In this document: piece after piece, positions 52,424 to 62,500 of the stretch
Layout of the letters: each line of letters starts with the position of its first letter
Numbering within the stretch: position 1 is the first letter of the stretch
Assembly (NCBI RefSeq): GCF_003284935.1
Contig: NZ_QMEV01000019.1
Span: 1 to 64,000, forward strand
Source: Mycobacterium colombiense
GTDB lineage: Bacteria > Actinomycetota > Actinomycetes > Mycobacteriales > Mycobacteriaceae
Direction of reading: 5' to 3'
DNA length: 64,000 bases
Translations under genes and position numbers: made by a program
Notes under the pieces: generated by a model
The model's database searches: none
What the model was told of the DNA's origin: nothing
The model's input: the letters and a program-made list of their open reading frames with translations, nothing else

Positions 52424-52714
52424 CTAGTGGGGCCCCGGGCGCCCGGGTCCGCCGGGGCCGCCGGGTCCCCCGGGCCCGCCCGGTCCCCCGGGTCCGCCCG
52501 GCCCTCCAGGCCCGCCCGGCCCTCCAGGCCCGCCCGGCCCGTTTGCGGCCGGGAGCAGGAACACGCATTCGTTCAGCTCGACGCTCCAGCCCCAACCCGG
52601 GGCGCATTCACCGTCGGCGCGGCTGATCGCCGGCGGCGCAATCACCGTCACCGGTAACCCGGCCAACACCAGAACGACCGCACCGATCACGCAGCGCCGC
52701 AGGTAATGTCTCAT
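52424..52714 (-). CDS. Small secreted protein with C-terminal Gly-Gly-Pro tail
   Basis: 96 residues from ATG at 52714. Signal peptide MRHYLRRCVIGAVVLVLAGLP, cut near residue 33. Then a short Cys-containing module (DGECAPGWGWSVELNECVFLL, two Cys, probably one disulfide), and a tail of about 33 residues of strict GPG/GGP triplets ending RPGPH. Both the tail and the one at 49967-50629 are of the same Gly-Gly-Pro type; the globular parts differ. Unknown role, probably cell wall or secreted. The next gene downstream is the methyltransferase pair, 133 bp away. Confidence 0.78.
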   Translation of the reverse strand: MRHYLRRCVIGAVVLVLAGLPVTVIAPPAISRADGECAPGWGWSVELNECVFLLPAANGPGGPGGPGGPGGPGGPGGPGGPGGPGGPGGPGRPGPH

Positions 52715-52855
52715 CGCCGACCTCACTTCGTCGTTCGTGCAACGCGGGCGGTGACTACTAGTCGCATCGGTCTTACCCGCGAACATCATTGTGCGGCAAT
52801 CGCCCCGTTAACGTGCCGAATTCGGTGAGCTCGAATGCCGTTGCCGCCCACGCCT

Positions 52856-53287
52856 TCAGTCGGTTATCAATTCGAACACCGGGATCACTCGATCGGTGCG
52901 TTGCTCGTACTCCCCGAACCCGGGTGCGCGTTCGACCACCACCGAATAGACCGAATCCCGTTCGTCGCGCGGGAGTTCCCGCGCTGTCGCCGGTTTCGCC
53001 GCCTCCGAACCGATCTCGACAGACACGCGAGGGTTGGCGCGAATGTTGTGCACCCACGCGGGATTGTTGTCCCGGCCCGCCGCGGAACCGACGACATAGA
53101 TCTTGCCGTCGATATCGAAGTAGGCGACGGGGTTGACACGTTGAGCGCCGCTTCGCGCTCCGGTCGAAGTCAACAGCAGCAGCGGAAAACCTTCGAATTG
53201 CCCGCCCACTTTGCCGCCATTGCGGCGGAACTCCTCGATGTTCTGCTCGTTGAATTCACGTTCTGAGCTCAGCGCGTCGTCACCCAT
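52856..53287 (-). CDS. Ddn-like F420-dependent nitroreductase-family protein
   Basis: 143 residues from ATG at 53287; the frame is open to 53335. A split-barrel FDOR-A protein: EFNEQNIEEFRRNGGKVGGQ, PLLLLTSTGARSGAQRVNPV, and GSAAGRDNNPAWVHNIRANP, the motif set of deazaflavin (F420)-binding proteins such as Ddn, which activates pretomanid in M. tuberculosis. The natural substrates are thought to be quinones. Stands alone. Confidence 0.92.
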   Translation of the reverse strand: MGDDALSSEREFNEQNIEEFRRNGGKVGGQFEGFPLLLLTSTGARSGAQRVNPVAYFDIDGKIYVVGSAAGRDNNPAWVHNIRANPRVSVEIGSEAAKPATARELPRDERDSVYSVVVERAPGFGEYEQRTDRVIPVFELITD

Positions 53288-53481
53288 TACGCCATCGTGG
53301 CATGCGGCGCGCAAGTCGGCCACCTTGCGCCGCAATCACGCTGTGTAGCAAGCAGATTGACTGTGTCGATCATGTTGATGATGGGCAACCGGATGATGAT
53401 CCCGGGCATACGCATTCAGCGCTTCGAACCGAACACTTGGCGGCGAGTGCGCGCGGTGGGAAACCTGGCACCGCAGCCGCG

Positions 53482-53808
53482 TCAGCGCCCCCCGGCCGGC
53501 GGCGCGGCTTCGACCTTGGTCAGTTCGCTGAGACCGCTGATTCGCAGCACGGACATCAGGATCGGGTTGGCCAGCAGCTCGATGCGGTCGGCGTGGGCGG
53601 CCAGAGCGCTGATCGCGGCGCTGTCCAGGTACTCGACCGCGCTGATGTCCACGAGCAGCGCTTCCTGTCCGCCGGTGACCTGGGTGGTGGCGCCGGCCAA
53701 CGCCTGGTTGAACGTGTCGATATTGCTCAGGTCGATTTCGCCCCCCACGACCAGCACGGTTTTCCCGTCGCTGCCGCGCGCGGTGTCCAGCGTGAGCGGG
53801 GTGGTCAT
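53482..53808 (-). CDS. STAS-domain anti-sigma factor antagonist
   Basis: 108 residues. Single STAS fold: VLVVGGEIDLSNIDTFNQAL, LLVDISAVEYLDSAAISALA with the phosphorylatable Ser in DSAAI, and the C-terminal strand/helix SVLRISGLSEL. It is dephosphorylated by a SpoIIE-type phosphatase and then sequesters an RsbW-type anti-sigma kinase. Its ATG shares a base with the TGA of the upstream GAF/SpoIIE/HATPase gene (TGATG at 53808), so both are made together. Confidence 0.9.
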   Translation of the reverse strand: MTTPLTLDTARGSDGKTVLVVGGEIDLSNIDTFNQALAGATTQVTGGQEALLVDISAVEYLDSAAISALAAHADRIELLANPILMSVLRISGLSELTKVEAAPPAGGR

Positions 53809-56459
53809 CAGGTGATCCTCGCGGATAGGTGAACCGTGGTGCCGTCGTTGTCGGGCCGGATATCGACATCGTGCATGAGGCTTCGCATGAGGGGAATGCC
53901 CCGGCCGCGGTGCGGGTAGGACGCGGGTTGTGGGGCCTTCCAGGAGCCGGTGTCGGTGATGGTCAGCTGGACCGCGTCGCCGGTTGCGATCGCACCGAGG
54001 CGAATAGTGCCTTGCGGTCTATGTCGATGGCCGTGCTCGATGGCGTTGGCCACGCCTTCCCCGGCGGCCACCAGCACGTTCATTGTCTGGTCGGGGTCCA
54101 GTCGGGCCTTGTTCAGCCAGTCGCGCAAGGCGTTGCGGGTGGGGGCAAGCTGGCTGACGTCGGCCGGGAAGTTCAGCTCCAACGGGGCCGGGTGGCGATA
54201 GAGCAACAGGACCACGTCGTCCTGGTATCCGCCGCTCGGCGCGACCCGCGACATGACGTGGTTGGCCAGATCGTCCAGTGTCAACGCGCGCGCGTCCTGG
54301 GCGGCGTCGGCCACCCGGGAGATGCCGTGGTCGAGCGGGACGCGGCGACGCTCGACCAGGCCGTCGGTGTAGAGCACCAGCGTCGAACGCGCCGGGATGG
54401 TCACGCGGGCTTCCGGGCGGGGCCAGTCCCCCTTGACCCCCAAAGCGATGGTGTGACCGTCGTCGAGCATCTGGGTGCTGCCGTCGCTGTGCACCAGGAT
54501 GGGCGGCGGGTGGCCGGCGCTGGAGTAGACCAGTTCACCGGTCTCGGGAGTGAGCACCGCGCAGACCGCGGTGGTGCATTGCGCGCCGGGCAGCCGCGCG
54601 GCGAAGCGGTCCATCCCTGCCAGAGCCGCACCGGGACTTGGGTTTTCGAACAGCAGGGCGCGACAAGCGCTGCGCACCTGGCCCATCACGGTGGCCGCGG
54701 CCAGGCCATGGCCGACGCAGTCGCCGACGATCAACGCGATCCGTCCGTCTTCCAGGTCGACGATGTCATACCAGTCACCACCGACCTGCAAAGGCCGTGT
54801 GGCGGCCTGATATCGCACCGCGAACCCGGCCGGCAGATCGGCGGGGCCGAGGATCGCGTGCTGCAGGGCCAGTGCGGTTTCGCGTTGCTGGTCGACCTGG
54901 TGCACCCGCTGCAGACCCTGGCCGAGGCGGCCCGCCAGGACCGTAAGCAAGGTCTGGTCCTCGAGGGTGAACAGACGCTGCTCGGTCAGATCGATCCAGA
55001 CGACGAGCACACCGTCGGGATGCTGCAGTGCGATGCCCGCCGTTCCGGGTTGCGTCGCGTTGGAGGTGAGCAGATCGCCGTCGCGCAATGAGCTGAGGGC
55101 CTGCTGGGTGCGCGCTGGCAGGTCGGCCCACTGCGCCGGCTCGCCGACCGAAACGACTTGAGGTTCACCGAACGCCGCCTCGGCCGACGAGCTTTGCGTG
55201 GGGAAGGTGACGGCCAGAACCCGGCGTGCCCGCCACAGCCGACGCAGTTCCTCGGCGGCGGCGTGCACCGCCTCCTCGACGGTGTCGGCTTGGGCCAATT
55301 CCTGGTTGAGCGCGTGTTCGCGGCCCGCGGCCAGCGCCAGCGCGATGGCGGCGTGCCGGGCGAAGTCGCTGACGAGGTCGAGGTAATCGTTGCCGAAGGC
55401 CGGCTGGTGCGGGTCGCGTGCGACGGCGATGACGCCGAGCACGGCACCGTCGGCGATCAGGGGCATGACGATCGCCGAGCGTTTGCCGACGTCGGTGAAT
55501 CCCTCGATCGGGTATTCGAAGGAATCAGTGATCAACGGCAGGCCGCGGCGCGCCACACCGCCGGTGGTCGAGCCGTCCATCGGAACCTGCCGACCAATCA
55601 CCTCCGAGGAATACCGGCCCGCCGTCGCGGCGACGACCAGGGTGTCAACCTCGTCGACGGGCCGTTCGGGATCCTTGGGCACCAGCAAGATCGCCTGCTC
55701 GGCACCGGCCAACTCCAGCGCCCGATTCACGATGAGTTGCAACGGACCCGTCTGCGGGTCGCCGGACAACAGCGCGGTCGTAATCTCACGGCTGGCCTTC
55801 GTCCATCTCGCCGATTCGCGTTCTCGTTCGAAGAGTCGGGCGTTGTCGATGGCCGCCGCGGCAGCCGTGGCCATCGCTCGTACGGCGCCCTCCTGGGAGT
55901 CGGAAAAGACGCGGCCCGGACGGTCGTCCGCCAAATACAGGCTGCCGAAGTTGGCCGCCCGCACGGTGATCGGGATGCCCAGCAGCGCGTGCATCGGCGG
56001 TTGGTGTCCGGCCAGCACCGTGGTGTCGGGATGGCTGTTCAGATCGTCTACCCGCAGGCCATCGCCGACCGGTAGATCGCCGAGCAGCCGTGCAGTAGCA
56101 ACGTCGATTCCCGCATGCACGAAAGAAACCAGCGTGCCGTCGGCGGCGCGGATGCCCAGCGCGGCGTAGCGGGCGCCGGTCAGCTCCATCGCCGCGTCGA
56201 GAACCCGCTGCAGCGTCACATCCAGGTCCAGATCCGAGCCGATCTCGACGATCACCCGCACCAGTTGTTCCATTTGGTCACGCGCCGCCACCAGCTCATC
56301 GAGCTGGTCATGCATGCGGCTGACCAGGTCGCGCCGGCCCTGCCAGGTGAAGGCGGAGTCACTCCGGTCGCTGTCCATGGGCAATAACGGTAGTGGGTCG
56401 GGTCTAGGGCGATATCTGGAAGGGAACCCTGTGGCCCCGGGCTGGGTTTCCTCGTGCAC
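53808..56459 (-). CDS. GAF-GAF-SpoIIE phosphatase-HATPase stress-signalling protein
   Basis: 883 residues from GTG at 56459 (an ATG at 56378 is equally possible). Order: two GAF domains resembling those of DosS (residues ~60-215, with LTGARYAALGIRAADG and HQPPMHALLGIPI; ~220-395), a low-complexity linker domain, a SpoIIE/PP2C phosphatase (~520-745; GGDWYDIV, GDCVGHG and DDVVLLL metal Asp), and an RsbW-like GHKL ATPase (~755-880; EGVANAIEHGH, GRGIPLM). In DosS the heme His precedes PPM; here that place is Gln with a His one earlier. It can both phosphorylate and dephosphorylate the STAS protein. No sigma factor is adjacent. Confidence 0.9.
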   Translation of the reverse strand: MHEETQPGATGFPSRYRPRPDPLPLLPMDSDRSDSAFTWQGRRDLVSRMHDQLDELVAARDQMEQLVRVIVEIGSDLDLDVTLQRVLDAAMELTGARYAALGIRAADGTLVSFVHAGIDVATARLLGDLPVGDGLRVDDLNSHPDTTVLAGHQPPMHALLGIPITVRAANFGSLYLADDRPGRVFSDSQEGAVRAMATAAAAAIDNARLFERERESARWTKASREITTALLSGDPQTGPLQLIVNRALELAGAEQAILLVPKDPERPVDEVDTLVVAATAGRYSSEVIGRQVPMDGSTTGGVARRGLPLITDSFEYPIEGFTDVGKRSAIVMPLIADGAVLGVIAVARDPHQPAFGNDYLDLVSDFARHAAIALALAAGREHALNQELAQADTVEEAVHAAAEELRRLWRARRVLAVTFPTQSSSAEAAFGEPQVVSVGEPAQWADLPARTQQALSSLRDGDLLTSNATQPGTAGIALQHPDGVLVVWIDLTEQRLFTLEDQTLLTVLAGRLGQGLQRVHQVDQQRETALALQHAILGPADLPAGFAVRYQAATRPLQVGGDWYDIVDLEDGRIALIVGDCVGHGLAAATVMGQVRSACRALLFENPSPGAALAGMDRFAARLPGAQCTTAVCAVLTPETGELVYSSAGHPPPILVHSDGSTQMLDDGHTIALGVKGDWPRPEARVTIPARSTLVLYTDGLVERRRVPLDHGISRVADAAQDARALTLDDLANHVMSRVAPSGGYQDDVVLLLYRHPAPLELNFPADVSQLAPTRNALRDWLNKARLDPDQTMNVLVAAGEGVANAIEHGHRHRPQGTIRLGAIATGDAVQLTITDTGSWKAPQPASYPHRGRGIPLMRSLMHDVDIRPDNDGTTVHLSARIT

Positions 56460-56599
56460 GAGATGGCGAGTACCCGCCCAGTAGCTGGCCCAACATCATT
56501 CGCGCTCACCTTAGGTTGCGAGCATTCAACGAACCGCTGGCAGCATGCCTTTACCCGATCTTGACCAGGTATTGAATTGTCCCGCCGAAGATTGCTGAC

Positions 56600-59500
56600 G
56601 TGAGTACGCTTTCAGCGGTGGAGCTGGGGGTTTTGGGGCCTCTCCAGGTCCGGCAAGGCGGGGCGCCCGTCGCGATACCGGGCGCGAAACCTCGCGCCAT
56701 CCTCACGATGCTGGGACTGCACGGCGGGTCCGTCGTGCCGGCCGACGCCCTCGTCGAACTGCTCTGGGGCGAGGAGCCGCCGCGCACGGCCGCCAAGGCC
56801 CTGCAGACACACATCTCCTCGATACGCCGCGCCCTGGGCGACGGCTTTGTCCTGACCCAGGGGGCGGGATGGGTTCTGGGCGAAAGCCAGATTGATGCCT
56901 CCCGCTACAAGTCGGCGGCCCGGCTGGGGCGCGACGCCGCCGCTGCGGGCGACACCAGCCAGGCAGTGGCCCGGTTCGAGGAGGCCCTTGCCCTGTGGCG
57001 TGGGATCCCCGAACTTCCGGATGGCCGGCGCGGAACGTCGGAAAAGACGCGATGGATCGAAAGCCATGCCGCGCTGGTTGAAGACCGGGCGGATGCGCTG
57101 CTGGCCACCGGCCGCGCCGCGGAAGTCATCGGCGATCTCGAGGCGGCGGTGGCTGAGGCCCCGCTGCGGGAACGACGATGGGGTCAGCTGATGCTCGCCC
57201 TCTACCGGGCCGGCCGGCAAGGCGAGGCGCTCGGCGCGTATCAACGGGCGCGCTCACTGCTCGCCGACGAGCTCGGGGTGGATCCCGGCCCCAACCTCCG
57301 CCGGCTCGAGGCCGCGATCGTCGCACAGGACGCGTCGCTGGATATTGCTGTGGCACAACACGCTCCATCGGTGACGCGCGCGGTGACCTTCCTGCTCACC
57401 GACATCGAGGGGTCGACGGCCGCCTGGGAAGCCGATGCCGAGGCGATGGCCGCGGCGCTCGCGCGCCACGACGAGCTCGTGGAACAGGTGGTGACGTCGC
57501 GCGGAGGTCGGCTGATCAAGACGCGCGGCGAGGGGGACGCGACGTTTTCGGTGTTCGACCGGCCTTCCGCGGCCGCCTCCGCGGCGGTGGAGCTGCAGGA
57601 CGCGATCGCGCACGAGCCGTGGGCCTCGCGCGATCCCATCCGTGTCCGGATGGCCCTGCATACCGGCGAGGTCGAGCTTCGCGACGGCGACTACTTCGGC
57701 CGGGCCGTCAACCGGGTCGCACGGCTGCGATCACTGGCCCAGGGTGGCCAGATCCTGTGCTCCGGCGCGACCGCCGAGCTCGTCATCGACACGTTGGCCG
57801 ACGATGTGGTGCTCACCGACCTCGGGATGCGTCAGCTGAAAAACCTCGCGCGCCCCGAGCATGTTTTCGAACTGCGGCTGGAAACCGGTGTCGGGCAACC
57901 GGAATCGCGTACACCCGAGGCGGCCCCCTTGGAGCGTCCCGGCCTGCCCGCGGTACTTGTCGGCGCGGGGCCCTTCGTCGGCCGCGGCCGCGAACTCGAC
58001 GGGCTGCTGGCGGCGTGGCAGGCCGCGCTGACCGCTGGTGTCCGCACGGTGTTGATCGCCGGTGAGCCCGGTGTCGGGAAGACACGCCTGGCCGGCGAAT
58101 GGTCGCAGCGGGCGTATCAGCTTGGAGCCATCGTGCTGTACGGCCGTTGCGACGAGGATCTGGGCGCGCCCTATCAACCGTTCGCGGAAGCGTTGCGTTC
58201 GCTGGCGCCCTGCATGGGAGTCGACCGGTTGAGGGGGCTGCGCGGCGTCGAGGCGTTGCTGTCACTGGTGCCCGGGCTGGCCGACGTCGTGCCCGATCTG
58301 GTTCGCCCGGCACATTCGGATCCCGACACGGAGCGCTACGCGCTTTTCGATGCCGTCGTCGCGCTGCTGGAGGCCGCCTCGACGAGCGCGCCGGTCCTTC
58401 TTGTTCTCGACGACCTGCACTGGGCGGCCAAGCCGACGCTGCTGCTGCTGCGGCATCTGCTCCGCTTCGGCGAGCACGCGCGCGTCCAAATCGTTGGTAC
58501 CTACCGCAGCACCGACCTCGACCGCGCGCACCCGTTGGCGGCGATGCTGGCCGACCTTCACCGGGATGGCACGGCCAATCGGCTCAGTCTCGGCGGCCTC
58601 GACGAGGACGACGTGACCACCTATGTCGCCGAGGCGGGCTACGACGACGAGGAACTGGCCCACGCGCTGGCCTCGGTCACGGGCGGCAACCCCTTCTTCC
58701 TCATCCAGGCCCTGCGCCATGTCGACGAGAGTGGCGGCGTGTGGGACCAGAGCACGCTGCCCCAGGGCGTGCGGGAAGCCGTGAGCCGCAGGCTTTCTCG
58801 GCTGCCGGGCGAGACGAACAAAGCCCTGGCCGCCGCCGCGGTCGTCGGCAGCCGTTTTGCGCTGGAGCTGGTCGAGCAGGTGGTCGGCACAGACCTCGTC
58901 GACGCGTTCGACGAAGCGCGCCAAGCCGGCATCGTCATCGAAGAGTCCGGCGGGTTCTACCGGTTCAACCACGCCATCGTCCGGCAGTCTCTGCTCGCCG
59001 AGCTGGCGTCGGTGCGCCGCATGCGATTGCACCAGCGCATCGCCACCACATTGGAGACGTTGCCGGGCGCCGACGACGAACTGCTGGCCGAACTGGCTCA
59101 TCACTATTTCGAATGTGCTTGGGCGGGAAACGCGGCCAAGGCCGTCTTCTACTGCCGGCGCGCCGCGGACCAGGCGATGGCACGACTCGCCTACGAGGGC
59201 GCCGCCGACCTTTACCACCGCGCCCTGCACGCGCTCGAGGAGATCGACGACGAGCTTCCCGACCGCGACGACCAGACCGTTGAACTATTGGTCGCACGTT
59301 GTGAAGCCCTGCTGGCCGCGGGTGACGTGGCCTCCGCCGCCGGCGCGGTCTCTCAATTGCAAGCCGCAACAGTGGATTCGGCCCGGCTGGCGGCGTGGGC
59401 GACATGCTTCGACGGCCAGCTCAGCATGTTGATTCATCCCGAGCGGCTCGACGAGGTCGAAGCCGCGTTAGGCGACGCGGCGGCCAAACTCGCCGAGCTG

Positions 59501-62500
59501 GACGACGCCGCCGGAGAAGCCAAGGCGCACACCGTGCGCGCCGGGTGCCTCGCCCGTCTCGGCCGCATCGGCGACAGCGAAGTCGCCCTGGATGACGCCC
59601 TGACCGCGGCGCGCCGGGCACGCGAACACCGCCGGGTGAACGCGGTGTTGGCGGGCGCACCACTCGCGGCGTTGTGGGGCCCCAACCCGGTTCCGCGCGC
59701 CGGCGGCCGGTGCCTGGATGTGGTTCGGCTGCTTCGGATCACGACCGACTCTCCCGCCGTCGAAGCCACCTCGACGAGATGCCAGGCCGTCCTCGAGGCG
59801 TTCCGCGGCCGCACCGCCGCGGCCCGGCGGATGATCGATTCGGCCCGGCGCACCGTCACCGAGCTTGGCCTGCGCCACGCGCTGCTCGAGGTCGAGCAGT
59901 TCGCCGGCATCGTCGAACTCATCGGCAATGATCCCGCCGCGGCGGAGACGCATCTGCGCAAGGCCTACAACGGCTTTCGTCGCATGGGCCTGGACGCCGA
60001 CACCGCAGAGACCGCCGCGCTGCTGGGCCGCGCATGCCTGGCTCTCGACTGCGAGTCCGAGGCAAGTGAATTGTGCGCGGAAAGCGAGCGTCTGGCCGGC
60101 CATGCCCTGAAGGCGTCGATCGCTTGGCGCACGCTCCGGGCACACCTGCTGGCACGCGGCAACGACTACGATGCGGCACGCCAAGTTGCCCAGGCGGCAG
60201 TGACTTTGGCCGAGCGCACCGACGCACTGGTCGATCACGGCGACGCATGCCTGACGTTGGCAACTGTCTTGGGGCGGGGCGGCGACGTCGCGGCGGCGCG
60301 AGCCGCCGCCGAGCAAGCGGTCGAGCTGTACGACCGCAAAGGCGCTGCAGCGCTTGCGGATATGGCGCGAGACGTTCTCGGCGAGAGGGCTCAACCGGCG
60401 AGGCCGGCTTCTCCGCCTGCGCCAGTCGTCCAGCTGGACAGCGAATGCGTGCGAGTGGGCGAACGGGTGATGGCCGCTGTCCATCGCGGGGACTGGGATG
60501 AGTTCGAGCGCCTCTTCGCACCCAACGTCTCGATCGAGAATCGCCGGAAGATCGTCGGCGTCCCGCTCACATCGGACGCGATGCGACGGGAGATGAGGCG
60601 CGAACTCGAGAAAGGCGCCACGCGTATTGAGTATGTGATGGTCGCCGCGCGCGGCGAGCGGCTAGCACTCTCACGATTGATTACGACCGCTGCCGACGAC
60701 GGCCCCGGAGCGCCGCAGAGCGAGCTCCTCCAGCTATACGCCATCGACGAGAACGGCCAAGTCGTGCGGCAGGTGTGGTTCGACGTCGAGGACATGGACG
60801 CCGCGATCGCCGAACTCGACGCCGAATATGCGCGGCTTGAGTCCGAGCAGCCGACTTCGCGAAGGCTTGAAAACGCTGCGACGCGCGTGTACGAGCGCCT
60901 GCACGCGCATTTCGCGGCCCGCGACTGGGACGCGATAACCGAACTCCTCACCGACGACTACTACGGTGACGATCGCCGTTCGGTGGTAGGCGCCGGGACC
61001 CGCCGCGGCCCGGCTGCTGCGATCGAAGACTACCGGTCGGCCGCCGACATCGAGGTGACGGACGCGACGTCACACACCGTCGCAACCCGTGGAGGGCGCC
61101 TCGCCCTCAGCCGCGCCCGCTACTCGCGAAGCGGCCCGGAACCAGACGCGTTCCACGTCGATTTCCTACAGATAGTCGAAATCGACAGCGCCGGGCGAAT
61201 CGCGGCGATGGCCGCGTTCGACCTCGACGACTTCAACGCTGCTGTCGCCGAACTCGATCGGCGGTATCTGGTTGGTGAGGCCGCGCCGCACGCGCGCACG
61301 TGGTCGGCTGTCGCGCGTAGCTACGCCGCGCTCAACCGAGGTGAGCCGCCGCTGACCTCGCCGGACTGCGTCAACGTCGACCATCGACATGAAACGGAAT
61401 TCGGGCCTGGCGACGTGACCGCATACATCAACGCCGGCTGGGATGCTCAGCAGGACATCACCGTCTATGCCGAGCAAGTACATCGCCTGAGCGACACCGG
61501 AGCAGTCATCACTTATGCGGCACAGGAGCTTTCGGCGGAGGGCCTCAAGGCTGAGTGGCGCGGGATCGCGGTTTTCGCGGCCGAGCAAGGGATGATTCAC
61601 CGGACCGAGGTCTTTGGCGAGGCGGACATTGAGGCCGCGATCGCGCGGTTCGAGGAGCTCCACCGACCGGCGCCGCAGCTGGAAAACGCGGCCTCGCGCG
61701 TATTCCAGCATGTCTGGTCGCACTTCGCCGCTGGTGACTGGAACGCCATGGCTGAAACGGTGGCCGACGACTATGTCGGCGTTGATCACCGGCGGGTCGT
61801 GGGCGCCGAGATCCAACATGGTCGGGACGACGTGATCAGAGACTTGCAGGCAGCCGCTGAAGTAGGGTTCACGATCTCGATGGTGAGCGCCATTGCGATC
61901 CGTGGAGAACGTCTCGTCCTCGCGCGGAGCCGCGCGGCCGGCCGCGATCCCGGCGCGGTCCAAAACGATGCCCTTAACGTCGTCGAGGTCGACGCCGACG
62001 CCCGGATCGCGCGGGTCGTCTCGTATGACCTTGAAGACTTCGACGCCGCCGTCGCCGAGCTCGACGCCCGCTACATGGCCGGCGAGGCGGCAGCCTATTC
62101 GCAGCCATGGTCGGCCATCACTCGAGCCATCTCTGCGCTCAACCAGCGCGAGATGCTTCCCACCACGGCAGAGTGGGTCAACGTCGACCACCGACATGGG
62201 CCGTCGTTCGCGCCTGGTGAATTGCACGCATTACTCAGCTCGTGGAACCTCACGCACAGGTTGAGCAGCTTCATTGAGGCCGTACATCGGTTGAACGGTG
62301 TCGGAGCGGTGGTCACCACCGTGTCGCAGGAGACCTCACGAGAGGGTCTCGACGCCGAGTGGCGAGCCGTCAGTGTTGTCACAATCGCGGGCGACCTCAT
62401 CGACCGCTCCGAGTTCTTCGACGAGTCCGGCCTCGATGCCGCGATTGTGCGGTTCGAGCAGCTCACCCGACCGGTGCAGCAACCTGAGAATGCGGCGAGC

